Source: Phreatobacter cathodiphilus (GTDB lineage: Bacteria > Pseudomonadota > Alphaproteobacteria > Rhizobiales > Phreatobacteraceae). From it: DNA of 64,000 nt. This document shows positions 45,458-54,325 of the stretch, one piece after another. A program made the position numbers and the translations under genes. The DNA is taken from the NCBI RefSeq assembly GCF_003008515.1, contig NZ_CP027668.1:1604001-1668000 (forward strand). The letters run 5' to 3'. The notes beneath the pieces are model-generated. The model searched no databases and was not told where the DNA came from. It was given only the letters and a program-made list of their open reading frames with translations. Each line of letters starts with the position of its first letter. Position 1 is the first letter of the stretch.

Positions 45458-46807
45458 TCAGCTGCAATTCGTGACCTGATTGGCGCAAAGGCTCCGCCAC
45501 CAGCCGCGATGGCCGCCGATCTCCACGAGGCCCCAGACGCCGGAGCAGGCGTGGAGCCGCTGGACCGGATCGCCGGTGCCGATGGGGCTGTCCCGACGGG
45601 TCACGTTCGCATGGGCGGAATGCTCATTGGGTGCCTGATACAGGCGACCCGCCGGCAAGCTGCCAAAGGCCAGGGCAGCGCCGACCAAGCGGGCGGAAAC
45701 CCAGCCTTGCCCGCGCGGTGCCTGGGGCAGATGTCGTGGATAGCGCTCGCCGTAGGCCACCCCCGGCGCGCTGATGTCGCGGACGAGAAACCAGCCATTC
45801 CGGTATCCAATGATCTTGAACTCAGACCGGTAGGTCTCGCCCGTGTCGCCCTCCCGGTCCGGCGCCTTCCATGGCGCAGGGATACGGCCGATTACGCGGG
45901 CCCGGGCGCTGGGCCCGGCCCGAAGGTTCATGCCGGCCGGGTCGGTGTCGGCTGACCACCCGCCGATGTCGCAAGCCTCGGTGCCGGCAGGCAGTCGTTG
46001 CCGCGCTATGAGCAACTCCTCGACGTCCGAGACGAAGCCGGTCCATTCCTCGGTGTCCTGTGCGAAATGGGCGTCGACCACGCGCGAGCCGGTCGTCACG
46101 AACCGGTCGCCGGCCAAGGCGAGATCGAATTCGATGGCCTGCCCGGCATCGGCGGCGCTGCCCGGGCGGGCCGGATCGTCGGCCCCGTCCCGGAACAGCG
46201 ACACGTAGCCCTTCATCCGCCGCAGATCGACGTTGCGGACCGGGCCGGGAACCCATCCCGCCGGCGGGCTGGTTCCCGGCGCATTGATCCAGCCATGGGT
46301 GTCGATCCGCCGCATCGTATCGCCGGAAACGAGATAGGCGGCACCAACCCGACGGTCGAGCTGAACGATGACGCCCTCAGGCCTACCCTCGGCCTGGCTG
46401 AAGAATTTCGGCTCATCCCGCGACACGTCGTAAGGCTCGAGCGCCCGGCCGATGACCGTGGCCGCATCATTGAGGCCTCGTGACAGGATGAACAGGTTCA
46501 CGCCCTGTTCAATGCCGTCGCCATCGCTTCCGGTGGCCTCGAACACCTTGGCACGGACGAGCTGAAGATGCTGCCCGCCGATCGTCCAGCTCGATACATC
46601 GACCGTTTTGCAGCGTAGCTCGCCGACCCGGCGTCCCCGCTGCGAGGAATCCCGGCTGGCCTGGAGCACGGGATCGAGCCGCCAGTCCGTATCACCCAGG
46701 CTGCATGGCGGCAGGACCAACGATCCCTGACCGAGGGATGGTGACGCGAAGCCGACCGAAGCAGCGAGAGCCAAGGCGATGCGGATGCTGCGAACAGAGC
46801 TGGACAC
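45458..46807 (-). CDS. Exported SH3-domain protein of unknown function
   Basis: The 449-residue protein has a signal peptide (MSSSVRSIRIALALAASVGF, cut after LGQ). The N-terminal half is large, with a lone-cysteine pair (PPCSLGDTDW, ELRCKTVD). A bacterial SH3-like segment lies at about residues 300-350 (DPAGMNLRAGPSARARVIGRIP), and a second SH3-like segment with a terminal CANQVTNCS is at the end. The GTG at 46807 is preferred because GGGAGGAA lies 7 bases upstream; the in-frame ATG at 46837 has no site. It probably acts in the periplasm. The function is not known. Confidence 0.75.
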   Translation of the reverse strand: MSSSVRSIRIALALAASVGFASPSLGQGSLVLPPCSLGDTDWRLDPVLQASRDSSQRGRRVGELRCKTVDVSSWTIGGQHLQLVRAKVFEATGSDGDGIEQGVNLFILSRGLNDAATVIGRALEPYDVSRDEPKFFSQAEGRPEGVIVQLDRRVGAAYLVSGDTMRRIDTHGWINAPGTSPPAGWVPGPVRNVDLRRMKGYVSLFRDGADDPARPGSAADAGQAIEFDLALAGDRFVTTGSRVVDAHFAQDTEEWTGFVSDVEELLIARQRLPAGTEACDIGGWSADTDPAGMNLRAGPSARARVIGRIPAPWKAPDREGDTGETYRSEFKIIGYRNGWFLVRDISAPGVAYGERYPRHLPQAPRGQGWVSARLVGAALAFGSLPAGRLYQAPNEHSAHANVTRRDSPIGTGDPVQRLHACSGVWGLVEIGGHRGWWRSLCANQVTNCS

Positions 46808-46892
46808 GGCGGCTTCCTCCCGCGTCCTCCTATCCATCCGGCGTGCTGCCAGCCGATCCCGCCGGGCGACCGCTGCCGTTTCCAGCGTTTCG

Positions 46893-47390
46893 CTAGAACT
46901 GCACTTCCTGCCGGTTGCGGATGGATCGGCCGGTCGTATCGCGCAGCTCGGGCGCGATCACCGGCGGCGGCGTGCCGGGCCCGAGCGGATCGCGCGGCGC
47001 GGTGATCCGCCGCGGCGGCTCGCGGTTGCGGTCGACCGTGGTGGGGATGGCGCCGGCCGACTGACCGCTGACGATGGTGCCGCCGAGAGCATTGCCGCCG
47101 GTCGGCGCACCGGTGGAGACGCGGGAGACGTTGGTGAGGCTGGTGCTCTCCCGCGCGCCGGGCGCGGTGCGCATGCCGTCGACCTCGATGCGCGAGGGCG
47201 CCGTGGCGACGGTGCGGCCCGAGGGCGCGGCGGCCTGCCCCACGGTCGCGGGCGCCGGCAGGGCGGCGGTCTCCACCCGCTGCACGGGTGCGGCCGGGAC
47301 CGGGGCGGGAGCGGCGACGGGCGCTTCCCGGCCCATGCAGCCGGCCAGGAGCAGGACCGGGAGGATAATGGTGGCGGCGCGCATGGTCAT
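46893..47390 (-). CDS. Low-complexity lipoprotein
   Basis: The 165-residue protein has an N-terminal lipoprotein signal, MTMRAATIILPVLLLAGC, with the lipobox Cys at residue 18. A Pro/Ala-rich, Thr-rich mature part follows with no recognisable domain (APAPVPAAPVQRVETAA, then many TG/TS). It ends in a short charged tail, RSIRNRQEVQF. The function is unknown; it could be an envelope-bound linker. It is downstream of the GST gene on the same strand (13-base gap). Confidence 0.72.
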   Translation of the reverse strand: MTMRAATIILPVLLLAGCMGREAPVAAPAPVPAAPVQRVETAALPAPATVGQAAAPSGRTVATAPSRIEVDGMRTAPGARESTSLTNVSRVSTGAPTGGNALGGTIVSGQSAGAIPTTVDRNREPPRRITAPRDPLGPGTPPPVIAPELRDTTGRSIRNRQEVQF

Positions 47391-47403
47391 GGGGTCGGTC
47401 CGT

Positions 47404-48045
47404 TCAGGCCGCAGGCAGGGCATCGGGCATCATGTCGTAGGGCGCTTTCCATCCGGGCAGCGCCGCCATCCGCTCCCGCCAGGCATGGAGGTGGGGGTAG
47501 CCGGCCTCGATGTCGTAGCCGGTCTCGGTCTGCGGATAGAACATGTAGCCCGCGATCGACATGTCCGCGATGGTCGGGCGGCCGGCGACCAGGAAAGGCG
47601 TCTGCGAAAGGTGCTTGTCCACCAGCGACAGCGCGCCGTCGACCCGCCCGCGCAGGAAGGACAGCACGGCGGGGTCGGCCGGCTTGCCGGCGAGCGACAG
47701 CATGAAGCGGTGGGTGGCGAAATAGCTGGTGAACTTGTGGTTGTCGAAGAGGATCCAGCGGAGGATGTCGAGCTCCTCGTCCTCGTTGGTGGCGGCGAAC
47801 TGGCCCGTCCGCCGCGCCAGATAGGTCAGGATGGCACCCGATTGCGACAGCCGCCGGCCCTCGTGCTCCAGAACCGGCACCTCGCCCATGGCGTTGACGT
47901 CCTGGCGCCAGACGGCATCGCGCGTCGCCCCGTCGAAGAAGCGAACGAGGACCGGCTCCCAGTCGAGCCCGCAGGCCGACAGCATGAGCGCGACCTTGTA
48001 GGCGTTGCCCGACTGGGCGAAACAGTGAAGGCGATAGGCGGCCAC
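47404..48045 (-). CDS. Glutathione S-transferase family protein
   Basis: The 213-residue protein has a thioredoxin-like N-terminal domain (AAYRLHCFAQSGNAYKVALML, with EVPVLEHEGRRLSQSGAIL as the Pro-containing glutathione loop) and a helical C-terminal domain with RPTIADMSIAGYMFY. GTG 48045 is used because family similarity starts there; ATG 48096 would add 17 residues. GSTs conjugate or isomerise with glutathione; the substrate is unknown. Confidence 0.85.
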   Translation of the reverse strand: MAAYRLHCFAQSGNAYKVALMLSACGLDWEPVLVRFFDGATRDAVWRQDVNAMGEVPVLEHEGRRLSQSGAILTYLARRTGQFAATNEDEELDILRWILFDNHKFTSYFATHRFMLSLAGKPADPAVLSFLRGRVDGALSLVDKHLSQTPFLVAGRPTIADMSIAGYMFYPQTETGYDIEAGYPHLHAWRERMAALPGWKAPYDMMPDALPAA

Positions 48046-48116
48046 GATGACCCCGCGACTGGCGAGACGGAATGACGCAGGGAAGCGGCGCGCCATGGCG
48101 AAATGGTGGCGGAGCC

Positions 48117-48314
48117 TCAGCGCCGGCGGCGATTGCCCTGCGGCTGGCCCTCACCCTGGTTCGCATGGGGTCCGAGGGCCGGATCCGGCGGCAGCGGCGG
48201 CGGCGTCGCATTGACCACCGGCGGCCCGGGAGGCGCCGCGGGCTGGGTCTGGGCGCAGCCGGCGAGCCCGGCCATGGCGACGACGGTCAGGCCCGCGAGG
48301 ATCTGTCTCTTCAT
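48117..48314 (-). CDS. Small lipoprotein
   Basis: The 65-residue protein has MKRQILAGLTVVAMAGLAGC, with the lipobox Cys at residue 20, and then a short Pro-rich mature part (PPGPPVVNATPPPLPP) ending in basic residues. No domain is visible. It is divergent from motA. Confidence 0.6.
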   Translation of the reverse strand: MKRQILAGLTVVAMAGLAGCAQTQPAAPPGPPVVNATPPPLPPDPALGPHANQGEGQPQGNRRRR

Positions 48315-48471
48315 GGCTCAACGTCTCCCTGGATGACAGATGCCCTTTACCGCCCGCATGGCGGCCTCCGCAAGTCGCCCGAAAACGGCAAGCCCCTGGC
48401 AACCTTAAACAAGTCTTAGGTGCCGCCTTCTACAGTCCGTTACCAGCAAGGTTGCGCGTTCGGAGACCACG

Positions 48472-49242
48472 ATGGATATCGCCACAATCCTCGGGCTTGT
48501 TGGGGCCATCGGCGTCATCGTCACCCTCATCATGATCGACGGCGGCAATTTCGCCCAGTATTTCGACAAGCACGCGGTCATCATCATTTTCGGCGGCTCG
48601 GCCGTGGCGACCATGGCGCGGTTCCCGCTCGGCGTCATCGCCCACAGCCTGCCGATGGGGTTCAAGGCGGTCCTCGCCATGCCGCAGTCGAGCCCGCGCG
48701 AACTGGTCGAGGAGCTCGCCCGCATCGCCGACGTCGCCCGCAAGCAGGGTCCGAACGCGCTGGAGAAGCTGGACGTGTCGGACGCTACCCTCGCCCAGGG
48801 CATCCGCTACATCGCCGACGGCTACGACGCCGACTTCATCCGCCAGACGATGGAGACGGACAAGGACAACGTCTACGCGCAGCTCGACGAAGCCCAGAAG
48901 GTCTATCGCTCCATCGGCGACTGCGCCCCCGCCTTCGGCATGGTCGGCACCATCCTCGGCATGGTCAACATGTTCGCCAACATGACCGACCCCTCCAAGC
49001 TCGGCCCGATCATGGCCATGGCGCTGCTCGCCACGCTCTACGGCGCCGTCGTGTCCAACTTCGTCTGTCTGCCGATCGCCGACAAATGCCACTTGAAGAT
49101 GGCCGAGGAGGATCTCAACCGCTCGATCATCATCGACGGGGTCATCCAGATCCGCAATCAGAAGAGCCCGCAGGTCGTCAAGGAGATGCTGCTGGCTTAT
49201 CTGACGCCGCACGATCGCCACGCACTGGCCGAAGCCGCCTGA
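48472..49242 (+). CDS. motA: MotA/PomA-type stator protein
   Basis: The 256-residue protein has four membrane segments. The N terminus MDIATILGLVGAIGVIVTLI matches the short sodium-type PomA/MotP form. The conserved Pro-containing helices are GDCAPAFGMVGTILGMV and LGPIMAMALLATLYGAVVSN. It forms the ion channel of a flagellar-type stator with the following MotB. No flagellar gene is nearby, so it could also serve a non-flagellar MotA/TolQ-type energy-transducing complex. The start at 48472 is the first ATG. Confidence 0.88.
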   Translation: MDIATILGLVGAIGVIVTLIMIDGGNFAQYFDKHAVIIIFGGSAVATMARFPLGVIAHSLPMGFKAVLAMPQSSPRELVEELARIADVARKQGPNALEKLDVSDATLAQGIRYIADGYDADFIRQTMETDKDNVYAQLDEAQKVYRSIGDCAPAFGMVGTILGMVNMFANMTDPSKLGPIMAMALLATLYGAVVSNFVCLPIADKCHLKMAEEDLNRSIIIDGVIQIRNQKSPQVVKEMLLAYLTPHDRHALAEAA

Positions 49243-49249
49243 GGTCACC

Positions 49250-50074
49250 ATGGCAAAGCGCAAGGGTGGAGGTCATGCCGGCGGCCACGGCTGGTATGTC
49301 ACGTTCGCCGATCTCATGGCCCTGCTCATGTCCTTCTTCGTCGTGCTCGTCGCGACCTCGAATCAGGACGAGCGCAAGAAGCACATGATGACGGGCTCGT
49401 TCCGCGAGGCCTTCGGCACGACCAGCAACACCAGCCTCACGGGCATGATCGAGCTGCACGGCATCCCGACCCGGCCCTTCATCCAGAACCTTTCCTCCAC
49501 CCCCGAATCACCGACCGACCGGCCGGCGCCGCGAACCGACGAGCGCAACCCGGACGCCATCAACGCCATGGCCGACCGCCGCATGGCGCTCGCCGCCGCC
49601 AGCCTGCGCCAGGCGCTGCAGGCTTTCCCGGAGATCGCCGAACTCTCCAAGAACGTCATCATGGAGGAGCGCCCGGACGGGCTCGACATCCAGATCGTCG
49701 ACCAGGACGGCCGCGCCATGTTCCCGCCGGACGGCCGCGAGCCCTACGAGCGCACGCGCCGCCTCATCGCGGCGCTGACCCCGGCCCTGCGGCAATTGTC
49801 CAACCGCGTCACCATTACCGGCCACACTTCCGGCTCGCGCGTCCTCGGGCGGCCCGGCTACGGGCCCTGGGACCTGACCGCCGACAGGGCCAACGCCGTC
49901 CGCATGATCATGGAGGAGCACGGCCTGCCGCCGGACCGCATCTTCGCGGTCATCGGCAAGGGCGACAGCGAGCCGATGTTTCCCGACGATCCCTATCTCG
50001 CCGCCAACCGGCGGGTGTCCATCCTGCTCATGAAGGAAGCGCCGGTCGCGCCGCGCGCCTTCCTCGGCAACTGA
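49250..50074 (+). CDS. motB: MotB/PomB-type stator protein
   Basis: The 274-residue protein has one N-terminal membrane helix with the ion-binding Asp21 in YVTFADLMALLMSFFVVLVA. A linker follows, then a C-terminal OmpA-like peptidoglycan-binding domain (TITGHTSGSRVL, DLTADRANAVR, NRRVSILLM). It pairs with motA 8 bases upstream. Its stop abuts the stop of the convergent alpha/beta hydrolase gene. Confidence 0.88.
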   Translation: MAKRKGGGHAGGHGWYVTFADLMALLMSFFVVLVATSNQDERKKHMMTGSFREAFGTTSNTSLTGMIELHGIPTRPFIQNLSSTPESPTDRPAPRTDERNPDAINAMADRRMALAAASLRQALQAFPEIAELSKNVIMEERPDGLDIQIVDQDGRAMFPPDGREPYERTRRLIAALTPALRQLSNRVTITGHTSGSRVLGRPGYGPWDLTADRANAVRMIMEEHGLPPDRIFAVIGKGDSEPMFPDDPYLAANRRVSILLMKEAPVAPRAFLGN

Positions 50075-50908
50075 TCAGGTCCAGCCGATCATGCCGAGGA
50101 ACTCGTTGACGACCTTGTTGAACCGGATCGCGTGCTCGAAATAGACGGAATGCCCGGCGCCCTCGACCCTGTGGGTCGAAGCGCTCGGCCAGCTGTCGGC
50201 GACGAGTTCGATCCCCCGCGGGCAGATCAGCGGATCCTCCGAGCCGATCACGAACAGCGCCGGGCAGGTCATGCGGGCGGCATCGGCCGCGCCGCGCGTG
50301 CGCATGGCGCGGATTCGCTTGCCCACATCGTCCTTGTCGAGGCCATAGGTCAGCCGGTCGATGCCCTGGTAGAGGGCGTGCAGTGAGGGATTGTCCTCTG
50401 CCATGCGCTCGCCGGCCGCCCGGTGAATGCCGCGGGCGGTGAAGTCCGCGAGCCGCGCGGGCATGGCCTGGCGCCAGGCCTGCACCTGCGGATCGCCGAA
50501 ACCGTCATAATCGAAGGAGCCGGTCGTGCAGGCCATGACCAGCCCGGCGACGCGCTCGGGGGCGGCCAGCGCCGTCTCAACGCAGGTCCAACCGCCCATC
50601 GACTGGCCGATGATCACCGCCTTGGCGATGCCGAGATGGTCGAGCAGGGCGAGAAGATCGCCGGCATAGAGCGTCGGATCGGCGACGCCACCGGGCGCGG
50701 TGGAGGGCGCAAAGCCGCGGTGAGAGAAGGTCACCACCCTGTGCCACTGGGCGAAGACCGGCGCCGATTGCCACCAGCTCAGGTGATTGCCGCCGAGACC
50801 GTGGGCAAAGACCATGGCCGGCCCCTCGCCACCCGTCTCGTAGTGGATCACCGCCCCGTCGGGGCGCTCCAGGCGGCCGGCGGTCAGCATGGGATAGGGT
50901 TTGGACAT
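50075..50908 (-). CDS. Alpha/beta-fold hydrolase
   Basis: The 277-residue protein has the alpha/beta-hydrolase elements: HGLGGNHLSWW (oxyanion), nucleophile elbow GQSMGGW (Ser103), Asp in FVIGSEDPLIC and His in VEGAGHSVYFEH. Similarity suggests a small-molecule esterase or dienelactone/enol-lactone-type hydrolase. The substrate is unknown. It is adjacent to a malate/lactate-type dehydrogenase gene in the opposite direction. Confidence 0.88.
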   Translation of the reverse strand: MSKPYPMLTAGRLERPDGAVIHYETGGEGPAMVFAHGLGGNHLSWWQSAPVFAQWHRVVTFSHRGFAPSTAPGGVADPTLYAGDLLALLDHLGIAKAVIIGQSMGGWTCVETALAAPERVAGLVMACTTGSFDYDGFGDPQVQAWRQAMPARLADFTARGIHRAAGERMAEDNPSLHALYQGIDRLTYGLDKDDVGKRIRAMRTRGAADAARMTCPALFVIGSEDPLICPRGIELVADSWPSASTHRVEGAGHSVYFEHAIRFNKVVNEFLGMIGWT

Positions 50909-51052
50909 GGAAAGCGCTCCTCGGACCCCGCCAGCCTAGACCGCCGGTGGCCACGCCGGAAGCGTGTGCCATGCAGGCCGACCGTGCCGGCGCGCCCCTT
51001 TCCGCCGGCCTCCCGCCCGTTCATGATCGCCGAAACATCGGGAGGAAATAAC

Positions 51053-52141
51053 ATGGCCATAGTCGATGCGGAGCGCCTCGCAGCGCTCGTCGCGACGGTA
51101 TTCGAACGGGCGGGCTGCGACGCCGAGGAGGCCCGGCGCATCGGGCACTACCTGACGGAGGCCAACCTCACCGGTCACGACAGCCACGGCGTCGCCCGCG
51201 TGCCGCGCTATGTCGACTGGCTGAAGGAAGGCCGCGTCGAGGCCGGCAAGTCGGTCACGGCAATCGTCGACACGCCTGCCATCACCGTGCTCGACGGCCA
51301 CTACGGCTTCGGCCAGACCGTCGGCCCGCAGGCCGTGCGCATCGGCATCGCCAAGGCGAAGCAGAACGGACTCGCGGCGGTGGCCCTGCGCAAGGCCGGC
51401 CATCTCGGCCGCATCGGCGATTTCGCCGAGATGGCCGCCGCCGAAGGCCTGGTCTCCATCCATTTCGTCAACGTGGTGGGCTCGATCCTCGTCGCCCCCC
51501 ACGGCGGCGTCGACCGGCGGCTCTCCACCGCCCCCTATTGCATCGGCGTGCCGCGGCCGGGCGAGCCCCCGCTGCTACTCGACTTCGCCACCTCGCTGGT
51601 CGCCGAGGGCAAGGTCCTCGTCGCCTCCATGGGCGGCAAGCCCATCCCGCCGGACGCTTTGATCTCCCCCGACGGCACCAGGAGCGGCGACCCCGCCGTC
51701 CTCTACGGCCCCTATCCCGCCGGTCCCGGCACCCGCGACCCGATGAACGGCCCCGGCGCCATCCGCGCCTTCGGCGAGCACAAGGGCTCGGGCCTCGCCT
51801 TCATGTGCGAGATCCTCGGCGGCGCATTGACCGGCGCCGGCGCCACCGGGCCGGACAAGCGGTTCTGCAACGGCATGATGTCCATCTATATCGACCCCAA
51901 GGTGGTCGATCCCGACGGCTTCTTCCCGGCCGAATGCGCCGACTACGTCGCCTACTACAAGAGCGCGCGCCCGGTAGAGCCCGGCGGCGAGGTGCTGGTG
52001 CCGGGCGAGGCCGAGTTGCGCTCCCGGTCGAAGAAGCTGAAGGACGGCGTGCCCCTCTCGGACGGCACCTGGGACGCCATCGCCGCCACGGCGGCCGCCC
52101 TCGGCATCGGCGACAACGTCATCAAGGCGGCGCTGCGCTGA
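51053..52141 (+). CDS. Malate/L-lactate dehydrogenase-family oxidoreductase
   Basis: The 362-residue protein is of the Ldh2/MDH2 (YlbC/YbiC) type NAD(P)-dependent 2-hydroxyacid or imino-acid reductase family. It has HDSHGVARVPRYVDWLKEG (catalytic His), GFGQTVGPQAV, ALRKAGHLGRIGDFAEM and PYCIGVPRPGEPPLLLD, then GAIRAFGEHKGSGLAFMCEI. The start at 51053 has GGAGGAAATA upstream. The exact 2-oxo substrate is unknown. It converges on the enoyl-CoA hydratase gene; the two stops are adjacent. Confidence 0.9.
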   Translation: MAIVDAERLAALVATVFERAGCDAEEARRIGHYLTEANLTGHDSHGVARVPRYVDWLKEGRVEAGKSVTAIVDTPAITVLDGHYGFGQTVGPQAVRIGIAKAKQNGLAAVALRKAGHLGRIGDFAEMAAAEGLVSIHFVNVVGSILVAPHGGVDRRLSTAPYCIGVPRPGEPPLLLDFATSLVAEGKVLVASMGGKPIPPDALISPDGTRSGDPAVLYGPYPAGPGTRDPMNGPGAIRAFGEHKGSGLAFMCEILGGALTGAGATGPDKRFCNGMMSIYIDPKVVDPDGFFPAECADYVAYYKSARPVEPGGEVLVPGEAELRSRSKKLKDGVPLSDGTWDAIAATAAALGIGDNVIKAALR

Positions 52142-52945
52142 TCAGATCGAGCCGAAATCGCCGCCGCGCCCCTTGCCGGCGGCGAAGCGCCCTGCCCCCG
52201 CGATCCCCTCGCTGACGGCCATGGCCGAGGAGGTGCGCCATTCGTTGCGCAGCGCCTCGGGCAGGCTCAGGTCCCACTGCGACAGGGCCGAGGCGCGGTC
52301 GGCGCGCAGGCACCCTTGCGGGAAGCGGGCGATCTCGTGCGCCAGGGCCTCCGCCGCCTCGCGCGAGGTGCCCTTCGGCACCACCCGGTCGGCGAGGCCG
52401 ATGCGCAGGGCCTCCTCCGCGTCCACCTTGCGGCCGGTCAGGATCAGGTCGAGCGCCCGCCCCTGCCCCACGAGGCGCGGCAGCCGCACCGTGCCGCCGT
52501 CGATCAGCGGCACGCCCCAGCGCCGGCAGTAGACGCCCATATAGGCGTCCTCCTCCATCACCCTGAGGTCGCACCACAGCGCGATCTCCATGCCGCCGGC
52601 GACCGCCGGGCCGGCGATGGCGGCGATGACGGGTTTCGACAGCATCAGCCGTGTCGGCCCCATCGGTCCGCGCGGCCACCCGGTGTCCCCGTCTGGAATG
52701 TCGAGGTCGCCGCCGAAGGGCGTGCCGCCCGGTGCCGCCGCCGCATGCTTCAGGTCGAAGCCGGCGCAGAAGGCCCCTCCCGCGCCCCAGAGAACGCCGA
52801 CGCTCGCGGTCTCGTCCGCCTCGAAGGCGAGCAGGGCCGCCTCCAGGGTCTCGGCGCCGGCCGGGTTCATCGCATTGCGTGCGGCCGAGCGGGTGCGGAT
52901 GAAGGTGGTCACGGGCCCCGAGGTCTCGACGGCGAGATCGGTCAT
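52142..52945 (-). CDS. Enoyl-CoA hydratase/isomerase family protein
   Basis: The 267-residue crotonase-fold protein has GAGGAFCAGFDLKHAAA (oxyanion-hole motif near residue 60) and a second oxyanion segment, AIAGPAVAGGMEIALWCDLRV. The usual catalytic Glu pair of hydratases is not certain, because the region after the second motif reads MGVYCRRWGVPLIDGGTVRL with Asp. This could make it a different crotonase-superfamily activity. It ends adjacent to the upstream dehydrogenase stop. Confidence 0.85.
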   Translation of the reverse strand: MTDLAVETSGPVTTFIRTRSAARNAMNPAGAETLEAALLAFEADETASVGVLWGAGGAFCAGFDLKHAAAAPGGTPFGGDLDIPDGDTGWPRGPMGPTRLMLSKPVIAAIAGPAVAGGMEIALWCDLRVMEEDAYMGVYCRRWGVPLIDGGTVRLPRLVGQGRALDLILTGRKVDAEEALRIGLADRVVPKGTSREAAEALAHEIARFPQGCLRADRASALSQWDLSLPEALRNEWRTSSAMAVSEGIAGAGRFAAGKGRGGDFGSI

Positions 52946-52955
52946 GACGCTCTCC

Positions 52956-53420
52956 TCAATCGACGATGCCAGGTGTCTGCACCACCATCATGGTGGCCGT
53001 CATCATGGCGATGAGCTTGCGCTCCCCGCCCGTCTCGGCGAAGCACTCGCCGAGCGTCACCATGACCGTCTTGCCCGGCCGCACGACGCGTCCGATCCCG
53101 ATGAAGCGATCGCCCTTGCCGGGCGACATCATGTTGACCTTGAACTCCACCGTCAGCACGCCGGTGCCGCGGGGCATCAGCGTCATCGCCGCGAAGCCGC
53201 AGGCATTGTCGACGAGCGCGGAAATGGCGCCGGCATGGACGAAGCCGTGCTGCTGCAGGATGTGCGGCGCATAGGGCATGGTCATCTCGACGAGGCCCGG
53301 CGCGACCGGCCCGAGGCTCATGCCGAGGGTGGTCATCATGGTCTGGCGGGCGAAACTGGCGCGGGCGCGGGCTTCAAAATCCGCATCCTTCGGGGAAAAC
53401 TCCTGCTGCGCGGCAGCCAT
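52956..53420 (-). CDS. PaaI-type hotdog-fold thioesterase
   Basis: The 154-residue hotdog protein has the PaaI-like motif QQHGFVHAGAISALVDNACG (catalytic Asp near residue 70) and the strand TVEFKVNMMSPGKGD. Such enzymes hydrolyse acyl-CoA or aromatic-CoA thioesters. It is 10 bases upstream of the enoyl-CoA hydratase-like gene on the same strand, so it probably works on a related CoA-ester. Confidence 0.88.
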   Translation of the reverse strand: MAAAQQEFSPKDADFEARARASFARQTMMTTLGMSLGPVAPGLVEMTMPYAPHILQQHGFVHAGAISALVDNACGFAAMTLMPRGTGVLTVEFKVNMMSPGKGDRFIGIGRVVRPGKTVMVTLGECFAETGGERKLIAMMTATMMVVQTPGIVD

Positions 53421-53545
53421 GCGCGGTCACCTTCGTTCAAATCCGGGCAGAGCGTCGCAAACTCGCCTATCTTACTGCAAGCCGGCTGGTCGGTTGAGGG
53501 ATCGCATTGCTCTTCTGGTACATGCCACGTTTCACCGAGGCCGCG

Positions 53546-53872
53546 ATGAGCGCCGTCACCCTGTCGGCTGCGACGGCTGTCGCGTCGGCCGTCACCATCA
53601 CCCATCGCATGATGCTGATGAGCGACCCCGCCACGATCTGGGACCTGTCGACGCGCAGCGAGGCGGTGCAGATGATCGCGGAGAAGGTCGACGCGGCGAC
53701 GCAGGGGTCCTTCGACGCGGCCATGGAGGCCAGCCGCCTCGCCCTGCGCAGCGCCACGGGCCGGCTGTCGCATGACGACGTCGCCCACGGCCTGCTGGCC
53801 ATCGGCGTCGCGGCGGCGCGTCCCGCCGCGCGACGGGCGAGGGCCAACGCCAAGCGGCTCGGCCGCCCTTGA
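53546..53872 (+). CDS. Hypothetical helical protein
   Basis: This 108-residue protein has no recognised domain. A hydrophobic N-terminal segment (AVTLSAATAVASAVTI) is followed by a helical, Ala-rich part (MIAEKVDAATQGSFDAAMEASRLAL) that resembles phasin-like helices only in composition. The start at 53546 has GAGG 5 bases upstream; an earlier ATG (53522) and TTG (53507) are in frame. It may be a gene of its own, but support is modest. Confidence 0.5.
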   Translation: MSAVTLSAATAVASAVTITHRMMLMSDPATIWDLSTRSEAVQMIAEKVDAATQGSFDAAMEASRLALRSATGRLSHDDVAHGLLAIGVAAARPAARRARANAKRLGRP

Positions 53873-53947
53873 CGCGGTGCGGAGGAGCCCCATGTCGGGA
53901 ACGGGGGCTTCACCGACGCGCCTGAAGGCGCCGCCAAGGAGGCCGAC

Positions 53948-54325
53948 ATGCGGCACCCGTTCCTCTCCCTCGCCATGGCCGGCGCGGCCCTCGCCGCCGC
54001 GACGAGTTCGGCATCCGCCCTCTGCAACATCTCCGCTCGGCCCTTCGTCATGGGACAGCCCGGTCGCGTCGCCATGATGGTGGCTGGCGAGCCCTGCCGC
54101 ATCAGCCTGCAGGCGGGTGAACGCAGCCACTTCGAGGCGCTCCAGGTGGTCGAAAGGCCGCGCGGCGGCCGGGTTGTCCCCGACGGGCGCACCGGGGTCG
54201 TCTATACGCCCCGCCCCGGTTTCGCCGGCCGGGACCGCTTCGTCATCGCCGTGACGGGGACCAGCAGCATCGGCAGCGGCACGTCCGAACTCCACGTCGA
54301 CGTGGACGTGCCGCAGGCCCGCTAG
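53948..54325 (+). CDS. Small exported Ig-like domain protein
   Basis: The 125-residue protein has a signal peptide ending near SSASA and a mature domain of about 95 residues with two cysteines (ALCNISARP and GEPCRISLQ). The strand VVYTPRPGFAGRDRFVIAV is typical of bacterial Ig-like or cadherin-like repeats. It could be a surface or periplasmic adhesion module. Its stop overlaps the stop of the convergent TRAP gene. Confidence 0.72.
   Translation: MRHPFLSLAMAGAALAAATSSASALCNISARPFVMGQPGRVAMMVAGEPCRISLQAGERSHFEALQVVERPRGGRVVPDGRTGVVYTPRPGFAGRDRFVIAVTGTSSIGSGTSELHVDVDVPQAR

Noticed and set aside
48472-50074. Zorya-type defence system based on the MotA/MotB-like pair
   Set aside because: MotB keeps an ordinary OmpA-like domain, MotA lacks a long C-terminal tail, and no helicase or nuclease partner genes are adjacent.
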